Below, piece after piece: positions 17,113 to 25,470 of a DNA stretch of 35,380 bases. The stretch is from positions 1 through 35,380 of the forward strand of contig JAFXSR010000019.1 in the NCBI GenBank assembly GCA_017525505.1, in the 5' to 3' direction. Every line of letters begins with the position of its first letter. The stretch's first letter is position 1. The DNA is from Bacteroidales bacterium. Its GTDB lineage: Bacteria > Bacteroidota > Bacteroidia > Bacteroidales > WCHB1-69. The notes below the pieces were generated by a model, which was not told the DNA's origin, made no database searches, and saw nothing but the letters and a program-made list of their open reading frames with translations. The translations under genes were made by a program, and so were the position numbers.

Positions 17113-18318
17113 TCAATCTACAATCTCATCTATGGTTTTATAACCATAATAGCAAGGAACACCAGATTTCAATGGAGAACACAAATCGGAACTGTCTAAC
17201 AGCAGATGGTTCTGTTCATCGATAATTTCCTCGTGGCGAACCTGCTGAGCCCAATGCAAAATCGCATCAATGGTTGGTGTTTCCAATTCCAGCTTCTCCG
17301 CCATCCATTTGGCGATACAATTTCCATAATAGATATCATCAAGGAAGAACCGATGGTTTCGGTCTATCTCCCATTTTCCCGACTCATTCTGAACCACAGG
17401 GGTCGCAATCGAGACCAAAGTCTGCGAATTGACAAACGACTCCCTTACATCCGTGTTGTGCGACTGGTACGAGAAGCGCTCCAGTGCCAGATAATCGAGC
17501 ATGTGCTTGAAATTCTTCTCAGGATACAAGGCTTTTATTTTCTCCCTCACTTTGGAATAATCCGCATCGAGCGCGGCCAGCAACTGAGCCGACACATCAT
17601 CATAATCGCGGTAAAACATGGGGACATCCTCTTTTTTCTCCCAAGTGGAACCACACACCCGGTATAATCCCAGGCAGCGCGAAGTATGGATAATCTGGTT
17701 GTCCACCGACAAAGTCAGCGAAAGGAAATTGTCGCTCTGCTCCGTCTGTCCTTTCCCGAACCAACGGAAACAAATCTGGCTGAAGAACTCCTCATCCAGC
17801 AGAGGGAAAGCCGACTTCGGGTAGCAGGCGGCATAATTGAGCGCCTTGGCCCCATAGGTCACCCCCTTGTGTCCATATTCTATAATGCGGCATATCCAGG
17901 GCAGCAAGCCAAAGGCAAAATAAACCAACTGTCCAAGTCCACAGCGTTCCCTCACCTCATCCACCATCCAGTTGAAACCCGCCTGGCCATACAACGTTCC
18001 CAAAGCCACTGTTTTATCTTTGTTGATAAACGGCGCTATGGTATGGAGACAGGATCTGTACTGATGCACCGGCATGCAGAAAACGATATAATCCGCCTGA
18101 GGGATCAGCTCCGCAGGGTTATCAGAAGCTTTTTTCAGACTGCCGGCATACCGGCCCAGCACCTTGCCCGAAGGGTCATGGTGCTCCAATTCCACATAGT
18201 GGCTCCACCGGTCCGGCTTTGACGTAAAAACGGAAACATCGAAAGCGGAATCCGCCAGCATGGGAATCAGCGTATGCGCACTGCTTCCACCCCCGCAAAC
18301 CACCAGTTGTTTCTTCAT
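17113..18318 (-). CDS. NAD(P)-dependent opine dehydrogenase family protein
   Basis: A 401-aa protein with an N-terminal Rossmann fold (CGGGSSAH at residues 8-15) and a C-terminal octopine/nopaline dehydrogenase domain. The domain has the family's Asn-x-x-x-His element in DNQIIHTSRCLGLY (Asn207, His211), a downstream YRDYDDVSAQLLAALDADY region, and a final TDVRESFVNSQTLVSIATPV motif. Opine dehydrogenases reductively condense an alpha-keto acid with the amino group of an amino acid. Such an enzyme is unusual within a polysaccharide locus. N-(1-carboxyethyl) amino acids are known on some Providencia and Proteus O-antigens, so a role in making such a substituent is plausible. Another reductive reaction cannot be excluded. 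Confidence 0.82.
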   Translation of the reverse strand: MKKQLVVCGGGSSAHTLIPMLADSAFDVSVFTSKPDRWSHYVELEHHDPSGKVLGRYAGSLKKASDNPAELIPQADYIVFCMPVHQYRSCLHTIAPFINKDKTVALGTLYGQAGFNWMVDEVRERCGLGQLVYFAFGLLPWICRIIEYGHKGVTYGAKALNYAACYPKSAFPLLDEEFFSQICFRWFGKGQTEQSDNFLSLTLSVDNQIIHTSRCLGLYRVCGSTWEKKEDVPMFYRDYDDVSAQLLAALDADYSKVREKIKALYPEKNFKHMLDYLALERFSYQSHNTDVRESFVNSQTLVSIATPVVQNESGKWEIDRNHRFFLDDIYYGNCIAKWMAEKLELETPTIDAILHWAQQVRHEEIIDEQNHLLLDSSDLCSPLKSGVPCYYGYKTIDEIVD

Positions 18319-18339
18319 AAGTATTTAATTTATTGTGAT

Positions 18340-19230
18340 TTATGATTTTATTCCAGACAAATCGAGCCACGAGCCGAATACTTGGGAAGCTATTAAGGTA
18401 TATTCCCGTTCCGGAATGTTTCCGTCAGGGCTGAAAGTCAACTCCCCGAAGAAAATCTCATCTTTGATGGCATACAGGTCCACCCTGACATACGGAAAAT
18501 CGCGGGACAATTTTCTTGCCATTTCCAACATCTCCGGCAGGCGTTGCGGCTGGGGGTACGAGCAATCCGGGTCTTCGCCTTGCAAAACTAACATCCGTTC
18601 CCATGCAGGAGAAAAAATCATCCCTTTTGAGGAATACGTCACAGGATCTCTGTCATAGCATACCCCGATAAACTTGGGTTCCCCATTGAAGCAATGTATT
18701 TTGAAATCGACCACATCTGTTTCATTCTCCACGGGCAGGAAAGCCTCTGCGATCACACAGGGTTTGATTTTGGAATAATGGCGTTCTCCCGACATTTTGC
18801 CCAGATCCACCTTCAACCATTCGTTCAACTGTTTTACAGCTTTTTCCCTGTCCAGTTTGGTTTTGTCTGTAACCAAGATATTCATGGCACAACCATGATT
18901 GCATTTCAGCACAAATTTGTCCGGAAGCGCATCGAAATCAATATCTTTGGCATCTTCCCAAACGCCCAGCAAGGGAATCAGTAAATCCTCCAAGCCCTGT
19001 TGCTTGACAAATTCACGAACGCGATATTTATCGGCGCACTGGCTTTTGACTTCCGGCTGCCAATGGTGGTTCAGCCACAGGAGTTTCTCGCCCCAGGTTG
19101 AAGGTTCAGAAAGATTCGGCAAGCGTTTTACATGACTGAAATATACACATTTCTCTTTGGCATCCGCCCCGAAAAGCAATAGCACCAAAGACAATATTTG
19201 CTGTTTGACTGACAAAACCAGGTTACCCAT
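18340..19230 (-). CDS. TupA-like ATP-grasp protein
   Basis: A 296-aa protein matching the TupA-like ATPgrasp family seen in capsule and teichuronopeptide loci. The typical elements are TWGEKLLWLNHH (45-56), CADKYRVREFV, DKFVLKCNHGCAMNILVTDK in shortened form (about 105-122) and VDFKIHCFNGEP, with VRVDLY and GELTFSPDGN near the C-terminus as likely metal ligands. The name comes from a Bacillus protein linked to teichuronopeptide synthesis, in which amino acids are joined to a uronic-acid polymer. It directly follows the UDP-sugar dehydrogenase gene, which would supply a uronic acid. It is the third ATP-grasp protein of the operon. Confidence 0.85.
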   Translation of the reverse strand: MGNLVLSVKQQILSLVLLLFGADAKEKCVYFSHVKRLPNLSEPSTWGEKLLWLNHHWQPEVKSQCADKYRVREFVKQQGLEDLLIPLLGVWEDAKDIDFDALPDKFVLKCNHGCAMNILVTDKTKLDREKAVKQLNEWLKVDLGKMSGERHYSKIKPCVIAEAFLPVENETDVVDFKIHCFNGEPKFIGVCYDRDPVTYSSKGMIFSPAWERMLVLQGEDPDCSYPQPQRLPEMLEMARKLSRDFPYVRVDLYAIKDEIFFGELTFSPDGNIPEREYTLIASQVFGSWLDLSGIKS

Positions 19231-19282
19231 TTTCTACTTTTATGAATTTCTAAATATTGATAATTGACAAAAAACTGTTCGT

Positions 19283-20551
19283 TTACAAGCGGTCGTCCAC
19301 CATATCTCTCGGCAGCACGCCTTTCACATCATATACCACGCCACCCTCTCGGAGCAACGCTTTCAGATTGAGCTGTTCAAACTGGCGGTGGGCCACACCG
19401 AGGATAATGGCATCGAAGCGCTCTTCGGGCAAAACATTGACAATGGCAATGCCGTATTCCGAAACGGCCTTCTCCACATCGGCCCAAGGATCATATATCG
19501 TGATATTAGAGGTATATTCCGACAAAGTATGATAAACATCCACGATTTTGGTATTTCTGATATCCGGGCAGTTTTCCTTGAAAGTGAAGCCAAGTATCAG
19601 TATCTTGGCATCTTTCACCATCACGCCCTTTTTGTTCATACACTTGATGGTTTGGTTGGCCACATAGGCGCCCATGCCATCGTTCAAGCGGCGAGAGGCG
19701 TGCATGATGCGGGGCAGCACGCCATACACCTGGGCTTTCTGTATCAGGTAATACGGGTCAACCCCGATGCAATGTCCTCCTACCAAGCCGGGATTCAGCC
19801 TGATGAAATTCCACTTGGAAGCGGCGGCATCAATCACATCATGTGTGTCGATGCCCATGGCGTTGAAAATCTTGGCCAGCTCGTTCATGAAAGCGATATT
19901 CACATCACGCTGGGAATTCTCAATGATTTTGGAAGCCTCGGCAACTTTGATTGACGGGGCTTTGTGGGTACCATTGACCAAGACGCTATTGTACACCGCA
20001 TCCACCTTATCGGCGATTTCTGGAGTCGAGCCGGAGGTCACTTTTTTGATTTTCTCCACGGTATGTTCCTTGTCACCCGGATTGATACGTTCAGGGCTGT
20101 AGCCTGCGAAAAAGTCAACATTATACTTCAAGCCCGACACCTTTTCAATCACAGGCAGGCATTCTTCTTCCGTCACACCGGGATACACTGTGGATTCATA
20201 CACCACAATATCGCCTTTGCCAATCACTTTTCCCACCGTCTCACTCGCTTTCAACAAAGGAGTCAAGTCGGGTCTGTTATTTTCGTCCACCGGAGTAGGC
20301 ACCGCCACCACATAAAAATTACAGGCACGGATGTCATCCAATTCGCTTGTGCAACGGAAACCATGGCTCTTGATGGCCTCTTGCAGCAATTGGTCATCCA
20401 CCTCCATGGTAGTATCATGTCCGTCCATCAGCGCCGCCACCCTGCTCCGGTTCACATCGAAGCCCACAGTGTCAAATTTTGTGGAAAACAGGCGAGCCAA
20501 AGGCAGTCCGACATACCCCAGTCCTATCACCGCAATTTTTATATTTTCCAT
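19283..20551 (-). CDS. UDP-sugar 6-dehydrogenase (TviB/WbpO/WbpA-like)
   Basis: A 422-aa member of the UDP-glucose/GDP-mannose dehydrogenase family. It has the NAD-binding GLGYVGLPLA (10-19), the YSPERINPGD motif (151-160), Lys208 in EASKIIEN and the catalytic Cys261 in GGHCIGVDPYYL. Two NAD-dependent steps oxidise C6 of a UDP-N-acetylhexosamine to a uronic acid. The pattern is closest to TviB/WbpO enzymes that make UDP-GalNAcA or UDP-GlcNAcA. Substrate choice is an inference. The product offers a carboxyl group that the nearby ATP-grasp enzymes could amidate. Confidence 0.9.
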   Translation of the reverse strand: MENIKIAVIGLGYVGLPLARLFSTKFDTVGFDVNRSRVAALMDGHDTTMEVDDQLLQEAIKSHGFRCTSELDDIRACNFYVVAVPTPVDENNRPDLTPLLKASETVGKVIGKGDIVVYESTVYPGVTEEECLPVIEKVSGLKYNVDFFAGYSPERINPGDKEHTVEKIKKVTSGSTPEIADKVDAVYNSVLVNGTHKAPSIKVAEASKIIENSQRDVNIAFMNELAKIFNAMGIDTHDVIDAAASKWNFIRLNPGLVGGHCIGVDPYYLIQKAQVYGVLPRIMHASRRLNDGMGAYVANQTIKCMNKKGVMVKDAKILILGFTFKENCPDIRNTKIVDVYHTLSEYTSNITIYDPWADVEKAVSEYGIAIVNVLPEERFDAIILGVAHRQFEQLNLKALLREGGVVYDVKGVLPRDMVDDRL

Positions 20552-20560
20552 GATAAAAAG

Positions 20561-21814
20561 TTATATTCCGTTATTGTTATCCATTGACAATTTTTCAGTT
20601 GAGAGACTTTCCGTTTTGGAAGAGGACTTTAGCGCCACTCCGAAAAAGATAAAACTAAGCACCACTGAAGTACCCGGTCCAAAAGGAAAAGCATATTCAA
20701 AAAACGACACCACAAAACCTATCAGCAAAGCATAATATCCGACAGTCATCACCGACACCGCGCGGAGAGCGAGCAATTCCTTGATATCCTTGACAATCAG
20801 GAGAACATAAACAAGCAGCAACGGAAACGCGCCCAGCAATCCGAAGCGAAACAATTGCCACAAGGGGTAATTGTGCACCACATCGATCTCCTTGGCATTC
20901 ACCAGCTGCCCGAGCAAGGGGTTCTGAGCCCAAATACTCATTGCCTGATAATTGCGGTCCATCCTGCCTGAGCTGATATCTCCCATGGTAAAACCCATGA
21001 ACAGACTTTGGTGAACATACTGTTTGACGGAATGAGGCATCAGCATAAAAACCGCCACCAACATAAGAATCGCCGCCCATACGGAAAGCACGGTATATCT
21101 GCTCTTAAAACGCCTGAAAAGCATCAGCGACAGCACCATTGCAACCGCCAACAACGCGGCGCGCGCGCGGATGGTAAGAATCAGCAGGACAGACAAAGCC
21201 GACAATGCCAGTCCCCATAAAACCACAGGCAGTGCCCTTTTTCCTTTGGCATCGACAACCATTCCCATGCAAAGCACCGCCGCCGTTGCCAACATCGGCC
21301 CCAGTGAATTTTTCCGATCCGCGAAATATTCCGTGATACTGAAACCGCTTCCCTGCGTGAAAACCACCAACAATCCCACCGTCACCATACCTGCCGAGAA
21401 CACGCCCACCAAAAGTTTCAAACGGCACTCATCCAATTTCATCCTCCAACCTAACCACACGGCAGACAGCGAAATAAAAACCGTTCTGACTTCATCTCCA
21501 AAATCTTTCGCTGGGAAAAAGGCTCCAATAGCAAGCCATACCAACAAAAGCAAAGCAAAAAGCCAAGCTATTGTCTTAAAAAACGGGGGCAGCACAGGTT
21601 TTTCGCCAATCAGCGACAGCAACAGCAACGATATGAACACCGCCACAATCAACTTGTGCCATAAGCCGGGAAGCGACATACCAGCCACCTGTTTAACCTC
21701 CATAAGGGGAAGACAAGACATGGATACCGCCAATGACAGAAACAGCAGCAAGCCATAAGCGACACGGTCAGCCAGGATTGCGAAAGCAGGATATTGTACG
21801 GTATTCAGCATCAT
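20561..21814 (-). CDS. O-antigen polymerase/ligase family membrane protein (Wzy-like)
   Basis: About 418 aa from the ATG at 21814; an upstream ATG at 21868 would overlap the exonuclease gene by 41 nt and adds a polar stretch before the first membrane helix, so I prefer the later start. It has about ten to twelve hydrophobic segments. A late extracytoplasmic loop has SSGRMDRNYQAMSIWAQNPLLGQ, shortened here, then VHNYPLWQLFRFGLLG, matching the Arg and His positions of Wzy_C proteins. It is likely the polymerase that joins flipped repeat units. It lies upstream of the dehydrogenase gene. Confidence 0.78.
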   Translation of the reverse strand: MMLNTVQYPAFAILADRVAYGLLLFLSLAVSMSCLPLMEVKQVAGMSLPGLWHKLIVAVFISLLLLSLIGEKPVLPPFFKTIAWLFALLLLVWLAIGAFFPAKDFGDEVRTVFISLSAVWLGWRMKLDECRLKLLVGVFSAGMVTVGLLVVFTQGSGFSITEYFADRKNSLGPMLATAAVLCMGMVVDAKGKRALPVVLWGLALSALSVLLILTIRARAALLAVAMVLSLMLFRRFKSRYTVLSVWAAILMLVAVFMLMPHSVKQYVHQSLFMGFTMGDISSGRMDRNYQAMSIWAQNPLLGQLVNAKEIDVVHNYPLWQLFRFGLLGAFPLLLVYVLLIVKDIKELLALRAVSVMTVGYYALLIGFVVSFFEYAFPFGPGTSVVLSFIFFGVALKSSSKTESLSTEKLSMDNNNGI

Positions 21815-21827
21815 ACAACTTTGATTA

Positions 21828-22580
21828 TCAGCGAATGACAAGTTCAACAGGGCAATGATCCGAGCCATATATCTCGTTGTGGATATCTGCTGAGACCACC
21901 TTGTTCATCAACGGGGTGGACACCAGGAAGTAGTCGATACGCCACCCTGCGTTCCGTTCGCGGGCGTTCATGCGGTACGACCACCACGAGTATTTCACCT
22001 CCTCGGGATGCAGTTGCCGCCACGTGTCGGCGAAACCCGCTGCCAGCATCTGGTCCATGCAGGCGCGCTCCTCGTCGGTAAAGCCCGCGTTTTTCCGGTT
22101 GGTACTGGGATTCTTCAAGTCTATCTCCTGATGCGCCACATTCATATCCCCGCACACAATCACCGGTTTCTTCACTGCCAGCCCTTTCAGGTAATTCCCA
22201 AAATCCTCTTCCCAGTGCACACGGTAATCCAAGCGTTTCAGGCCATCCTGCGAATTGGGCACATAGACATTCACCAAATAGAAATCAGGCATTTCCAAAG
22301 TAATCACACGACCTTCATGGTCATGTTCATCAATACCTATACCATAGCTTACGTTCAGAGGGGAATGCTTGGTATAGACAGCCGTCCCTGAATAGCCTTT
22401 CTTGTCGGCATAGTTCCAATACGACTGATAGCCAACGAATTCCATATCAATTTGGCCTTTCTGCAGTTTGGTTTCCTGCAAGCAGAAGAAATCGGCATCC
22501 AGAGACTCGAAGATTTCCGCGAAGCCCTTTCCCGCTACTGCTCGCAAGCCGTTAACATTCCAACTTATAAATTTTGTCAT
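21828..22580 (-). CDS. xth: Exodeoxyribonuclease III / AP endonuclease
   Basis: A 250-aa protein with all the catalytic marks of the ExoIII family: WNVNGLRA (7-14), the metal ligand Glu36 in LQETK, GDMNVAH (144-150, Asp145 and Asn147), RIDYFLV (214-220) and the final SDHCPV (240-245, Asp241 and His242). The enzyme cleaves DNA 5' to abasic sites and removes 3' blocking groups in base-excision repair. The start at 22580 gives the normal N-terminus. It is a housekeeping repair gene lying within the polysaccharide operon, just after DUF4954, which is odd. Confidence 0.95.
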   Translation of the reverse strand: MTKFISWNVNGLRAVAGKGFAEIFESLDADFFCLQETKLQKGQIDMEFVGYQSYWNYADKKGYSGTAVYTKHSPLNVSYGIGIDEHDHEGRVITLEMPDFYLVNVYVPNSQDGLKRLDYRVHWEEDFGNYLKGLAVKKPVIVCGDMNVAHQEIDLKNPSTNRKNAGFTDEERACMDQMLAAGFADTWRQLHPEEVKYSWWSYRMNARERNAGWRIDYFLVSTPLMNKVVSADIHNEIYGSDHCPVELVIR

Positions 22581-22589
22581 CTTTACTGA

Positions 22590-24794
22590 TTATCTCTTTT
22601 TAATTTCTTGTACCAGATTGAGGAACTCTTCCGTTTCTTTGCGGATTTGTTTCACGAAGCTGGCGCCTTCAGGGGTGCCGATAACGGCCTCTTTCTCCTC
22701 ATCGTTGCGGAAGGTGGCGTTTCTGTATGGGTTCTCATAGTCTTTCTTTCTTGAAAGATAAACTTGGTCGCAGATAAACTGCTGAATCTCACACACTTTG
22801 TCCAGGCACTGCTGCCACTTCTCCGCGCTGATTTCCTCCATCTCATCCTTGTGCAAGAATACCAGCGACTGGTAAGCATGGAACAGTTTTTCCATTGGGT
22901 AGTGCTCCCAGAGGCTGTCGTAACGCTGGTGAATAGCATCCCAGCTGTTGAGAGCGCCTGTACGGATATCCTCTTTCAGCTGATCCAGATCCTCGCCGCA
23001 CACCAACTGTCCACCCAAGTTAATCCACTCGCGTTTGCGTGAACCGGAAACCATCTTTATCATATCCTGAGAACTCTTTTCCGGATGTTCTTTCAGATAG
23101 CGGATGGCATTCTTCATGGCATAGTACAGAATCATATCCCCGTATGCATGATAAGCCTCATAATGTTTCAGGATGCGGACTTTGCGTTTGCTGCATTCCA
23201 TTCCCTCACCGAAAACCTCCAGTTTGCGGGCCGTTTCGGGTTCATTATCCAGAATATTCTTGCCCACACGACGCAAAGCCTTGGAATCCATGTCGGGGTT
23301 GTATTCCCCTGTCGTCAACAGATAAGCCTTGCCTGTCCACTCTTCCAAAAGCTTGCGGCCACGGATCGTTTCCTCCATGGTATCTGGAGCAAAGGTCTCG
23401 AACTCAATATTTTGTATTTTTCTTTTACGCTTGTCACGATTCTTATACTTGGATGAATTTCTAGCAATAGCGTACATATTGTACATCCACCAGAATGCCG
23501 GCATCACCTCCAATTCATTGGTATGCTCATTGTCATTCACCAAACTAAAAGGAAGTTTGATATTCAGCTCGTGCTTGTAGTCGGCTTTCGAAAGGAGCGT
23601 GAAAGAAGCAAAGGTGGACGAGTGCTTCACAGAGGAGCACAATCCCGGCCAGAAACCTCTCTTGGCATTGATTTCACCGTCGGTTGCGCGGCTGTTGTGG
23701 TTGGAACCGACAGTGGCACCGGCAGCCATGTTACTCTGTCCCATCACGCAGGAAGCGATGAGGAAGGAGTTGTTATGGTGCTGCTCATGTGAGGGGAAAA
23801 TCAGGTTATTCAGCACTTCGCAGCAAGAGATGGTGGAATTGTCACCCATAATGGAATAGATGACACGGGCCCCGTATTTCAGGTTGCAATTGTCACCGAT
23901 GACGAAACGGACAGCCACCACCGAGTAGAAAATATGGCAGCCGTAGCCCACGATTCCATTCACCAGGATAACGCCCTCCCCTATCTGGCTGGGTTCTTCT
24001 TTCGACGAGTTGATGGTCACATTCTTCAGCTTGCTGGCGCCTTTGATATAACAAGCGGTACCGACTTTGACATCCTTCAGAATCCAGGAATTCTTTATGA
24101 CCGAAGACTCGCCGATGGTGCCATAATAGCCTCTTCTGTTGTCAATCCCGTTCTGGGTAATTTCGCCCAAACGCTGCTGCAGCAACTTATCATCCTGATA
24201 TTTAGCCCACAGATAGGCATCAGCGGTAATCATGCCGTCGAAAGGCATGATCTGACGACCGCCCGCTTCGTTCATTACCTCCAGCCACACACGCACATCC
24301 TCGGGCTCCCCTTCCTTGATGATACCATTGCCGAACTTGGAGTGATCGGTCACAGACAACTCATGGATATTGAACAAAATGACATTATCGCCAATGATAT
24401 AGTTGGCCATGTAATGCACATCATGGATGGCCACATTGTCACCGATATCGCAGGAAATGATGCTGCTGTCGGTAATGCCGACCGGCACACGCAAATCATG
24501 GTATTGCAAAATCTCGCATTTCACCCGACCGATACGGATCATACCGAAAAAGCGGTTGTTACGAATCATGTTGGTGTCGAACTCGTCGGTCACCCAGATA
24601 TCGTCCCAGTTGGTGGCCGAATTACTGTTCTTCACCAGACGCTCCACCTCGTCAGAACGCAGATGGCGCCAGCCGTTAGCGGGCTTTTTCACCTGTTGGT
24701 TTCTGAAATAATACTCATCGTACCCATGCAGATACTTCTCATCTATAAAATTCTTGTAAATCCGATCATACGGAAGGAGGGTAACTTGATCCAT
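22590..24794 (-). CDS. DUF4954 family protein with left-handed beta-helix
   Basis: A large 734-aa soluble protein. Residues from about 80 to 380 contain many short hexapeptide-like turns (IISCDIGDNVAIHDVHYM, IIGDNVILFN, VIGDNCNLKYGARV), which suggest a left-handed beta-helix of the kind found in sugar-nucleotide acyl- and nucleotidyltransferases. The C-terminal 250 residues are helical and charged. It matches the DUF4954 family, whose biochemical role I do not know. It is the first gene after upxY (38-nt gap) and is followed 9 nt later by xth, so it is probably co-transcribed with the polysaccharide genes. Confidence 0.85.
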   Translation of the reverse strand: MDQVTLLPYDRIYKNFIDEKYLHGYDEYYFRNQQVKKPANGWRHLRSDEVERLVKNSNSATNWDDIWVTDEFDTNMIRNNRFFGMIRIGRVKCEILQYHDLRVPVGITDSSIISCDIGDNVAIHDVHYMANYIIGDNVILFNIHELSVTDHSKFGNGIIKEGEPEDVRVWLEVMNEAGGRQIMPFDGMITADAYLWAKYQDDKLLQQRLGEITQNGIDNRRGYYGTIGESSVIKNSWILKDVKVGTACYIKGASKLKNVTINSSKEEPSQIGEGVILVNGIVGYGCHIFYSVVAVRFVIGDNCNLKYGARVIYSIMGDNSTISCCEVLNNLIFPSHEQHHNNSFLIASCVMGQSNMAAGATVGSNHNSRATDGEINAKRGFWPGLCSSVKHSSTFASFTLLSKADYKHELNIKLPFSLVNDNEHTNELEVMPAFWWMYNMYAIARNSSKYKNRDKRKRKIQNIEFETFAPDTMEETIRGRKLLEEWTGKAYLLTTGEYNPDMDSKALRRVGKNILDNEPETARKLEVFGEGMECSKRKVRILKHYEAYHAYGDMILYYAMKNAIRYLKEHPEKSSQDMIKMVSGSRKREWINLGGQLVCGEDLDQLKEDIRTGALNSWDAIHQRYDSLWEHYPMEKLFHAYQSLVFLHKDEMEEISAEKWQQCLDKVCEIQQFICDQVYLSRKKDYENPYRNATFRNDEEKEAVIGTPEGASFVKQIRKETEEFLNLVQEIKKR

Positions 24795-24832
24795 AACGCG
24801 CTATTTTAATGATTTTCAAATAAATATTTCAA

Positions 24833-25351
24833 CTATTGAATTCTTTTCAAACTGGAAATGGGCAAATGCAGCGCATAAGCCGTCAGCTTGCTCAGGGTAA
24901 TCACAAAACGTTTCCGTCCATTGATTTTCGTCACAATGCCTTCTATTCCCGCAAAATCGCCTTCCACCACCACCACTTTGTCGCCTTCCACCAACGGCAC
25001 CCGTTCCAACTCGTTGGCACCTGTCAAAGCCACCACCCGCATGAAATCCTCCATCTGTCGATCAGGAACAACCATACTGGATCTGGTAAAACGATCGGTA
25101 ACCAATTCTGTCTTGTATTTCATGCTGTTCACAATGGTAAAACGGCTGTCCGGGGTGGTTTGCATGAAACAAGTGGAAGGAATCAAGGGCACCTCAATTT
25201 TTTTCTTTCGATGATTCACATACACATGCTCTTCTATCCGGGTAGGCAAGTAATTCCGGATGCCATACTCCTCCAGCAATCTCCTCACCGACTTTTCCTG
25301 ACGGGGTCGGGTTTTCAGCACATACCAACTTTTTTCCGCTTCCATTGTCAT
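24833..25351 (-). CDS. UpxY-family transcription antiterminator (NusG-like)
   Basis: From the ATG at 25351 the protein is 172 aa, the usual UpxY size; a TTG-started form to 25405 is unlikely. The NusG N-terminal domain begins with KSWYVLKTRPRQEKSVRRLL and includes IRNYLPTRIEEHVYV. A C-terminal KOW domain has VEGDKVVVVEGDFAGIEGIV. In Bacteroides, UpxY proteins load on RNA polymerase in the leader of their own capsule operon and prevent early termination. It is the first gene of this operon, with a promoter and leader hairpin upstream at 25425-25470. No UpxZ-type inhibitor gene follows it, unlike many Bacteroides capsule loci. Confidence 0.92.
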   Translation of the reverse strand: MTMEAEKSWYVLKTRPRQEKSVRRLLEEYGIRNYLPTRIEEHVYVNHRKKKIEVPLIPSTCFMQTTPDSRFTIVNSMKYKTELVTDRFTRSSMVVPDRQMEDFMRVVALTGANELERVPLVEGDKVVVVEGDFAGIEGIVTKINGRKRFVITLSKLTAYALHLPISSLKRIQ

Positions 25352-25424
25352 CTTTTGTCTCGTCTTTATACAGCTTCGCCACTGTCGGGAGCACCCTGCT
25401 TCCAAGCAAATAACTAACTATCAA

Positions 25425-25445
25425 TGCCTTGCAAGAAACAAGGCA
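25425..25445 (-). promoter_or_regulatory. Leader hairpin of the upxY operon
   Basis: A perfect 7-bp stem (TGCCTTG at 25425-25431, CAAGGCA at 25439-25445) encloses a 7-nt loop. On the transcript the loop reads TTTCTTG. It would form within the first 35 nt or so of the leader, if transcription starts near 25456. UpxY and related specialised NusG proteins act through leader elements, so this hairpin is a candidate loading or pause site. This role is inferred from position. Confidence 0.5.
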
Positions 25446-25462
25446 AATTTTGACATAACTTA

Positions 25463-25470
25463 CAAAGATA
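25463..25470 (-). promoter_or_regulatory. -7 element of the polysaccharide operon promoter
   Basis: On the minus strand this reads TATCTTTG, a perfect fit to the Bacteroidota TAnnTTTG box. It would place the transcript start near 25456 and give a leader of about 105 nt before the upxY ATG at 25351. No clear TTTG -33 box lies at the normal distance. I see no inverted repeats flanking it that would mark an invertible capsule promoter. The rest of 25471-25610 is AT-rich with no gene. Confidence 0.55.
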
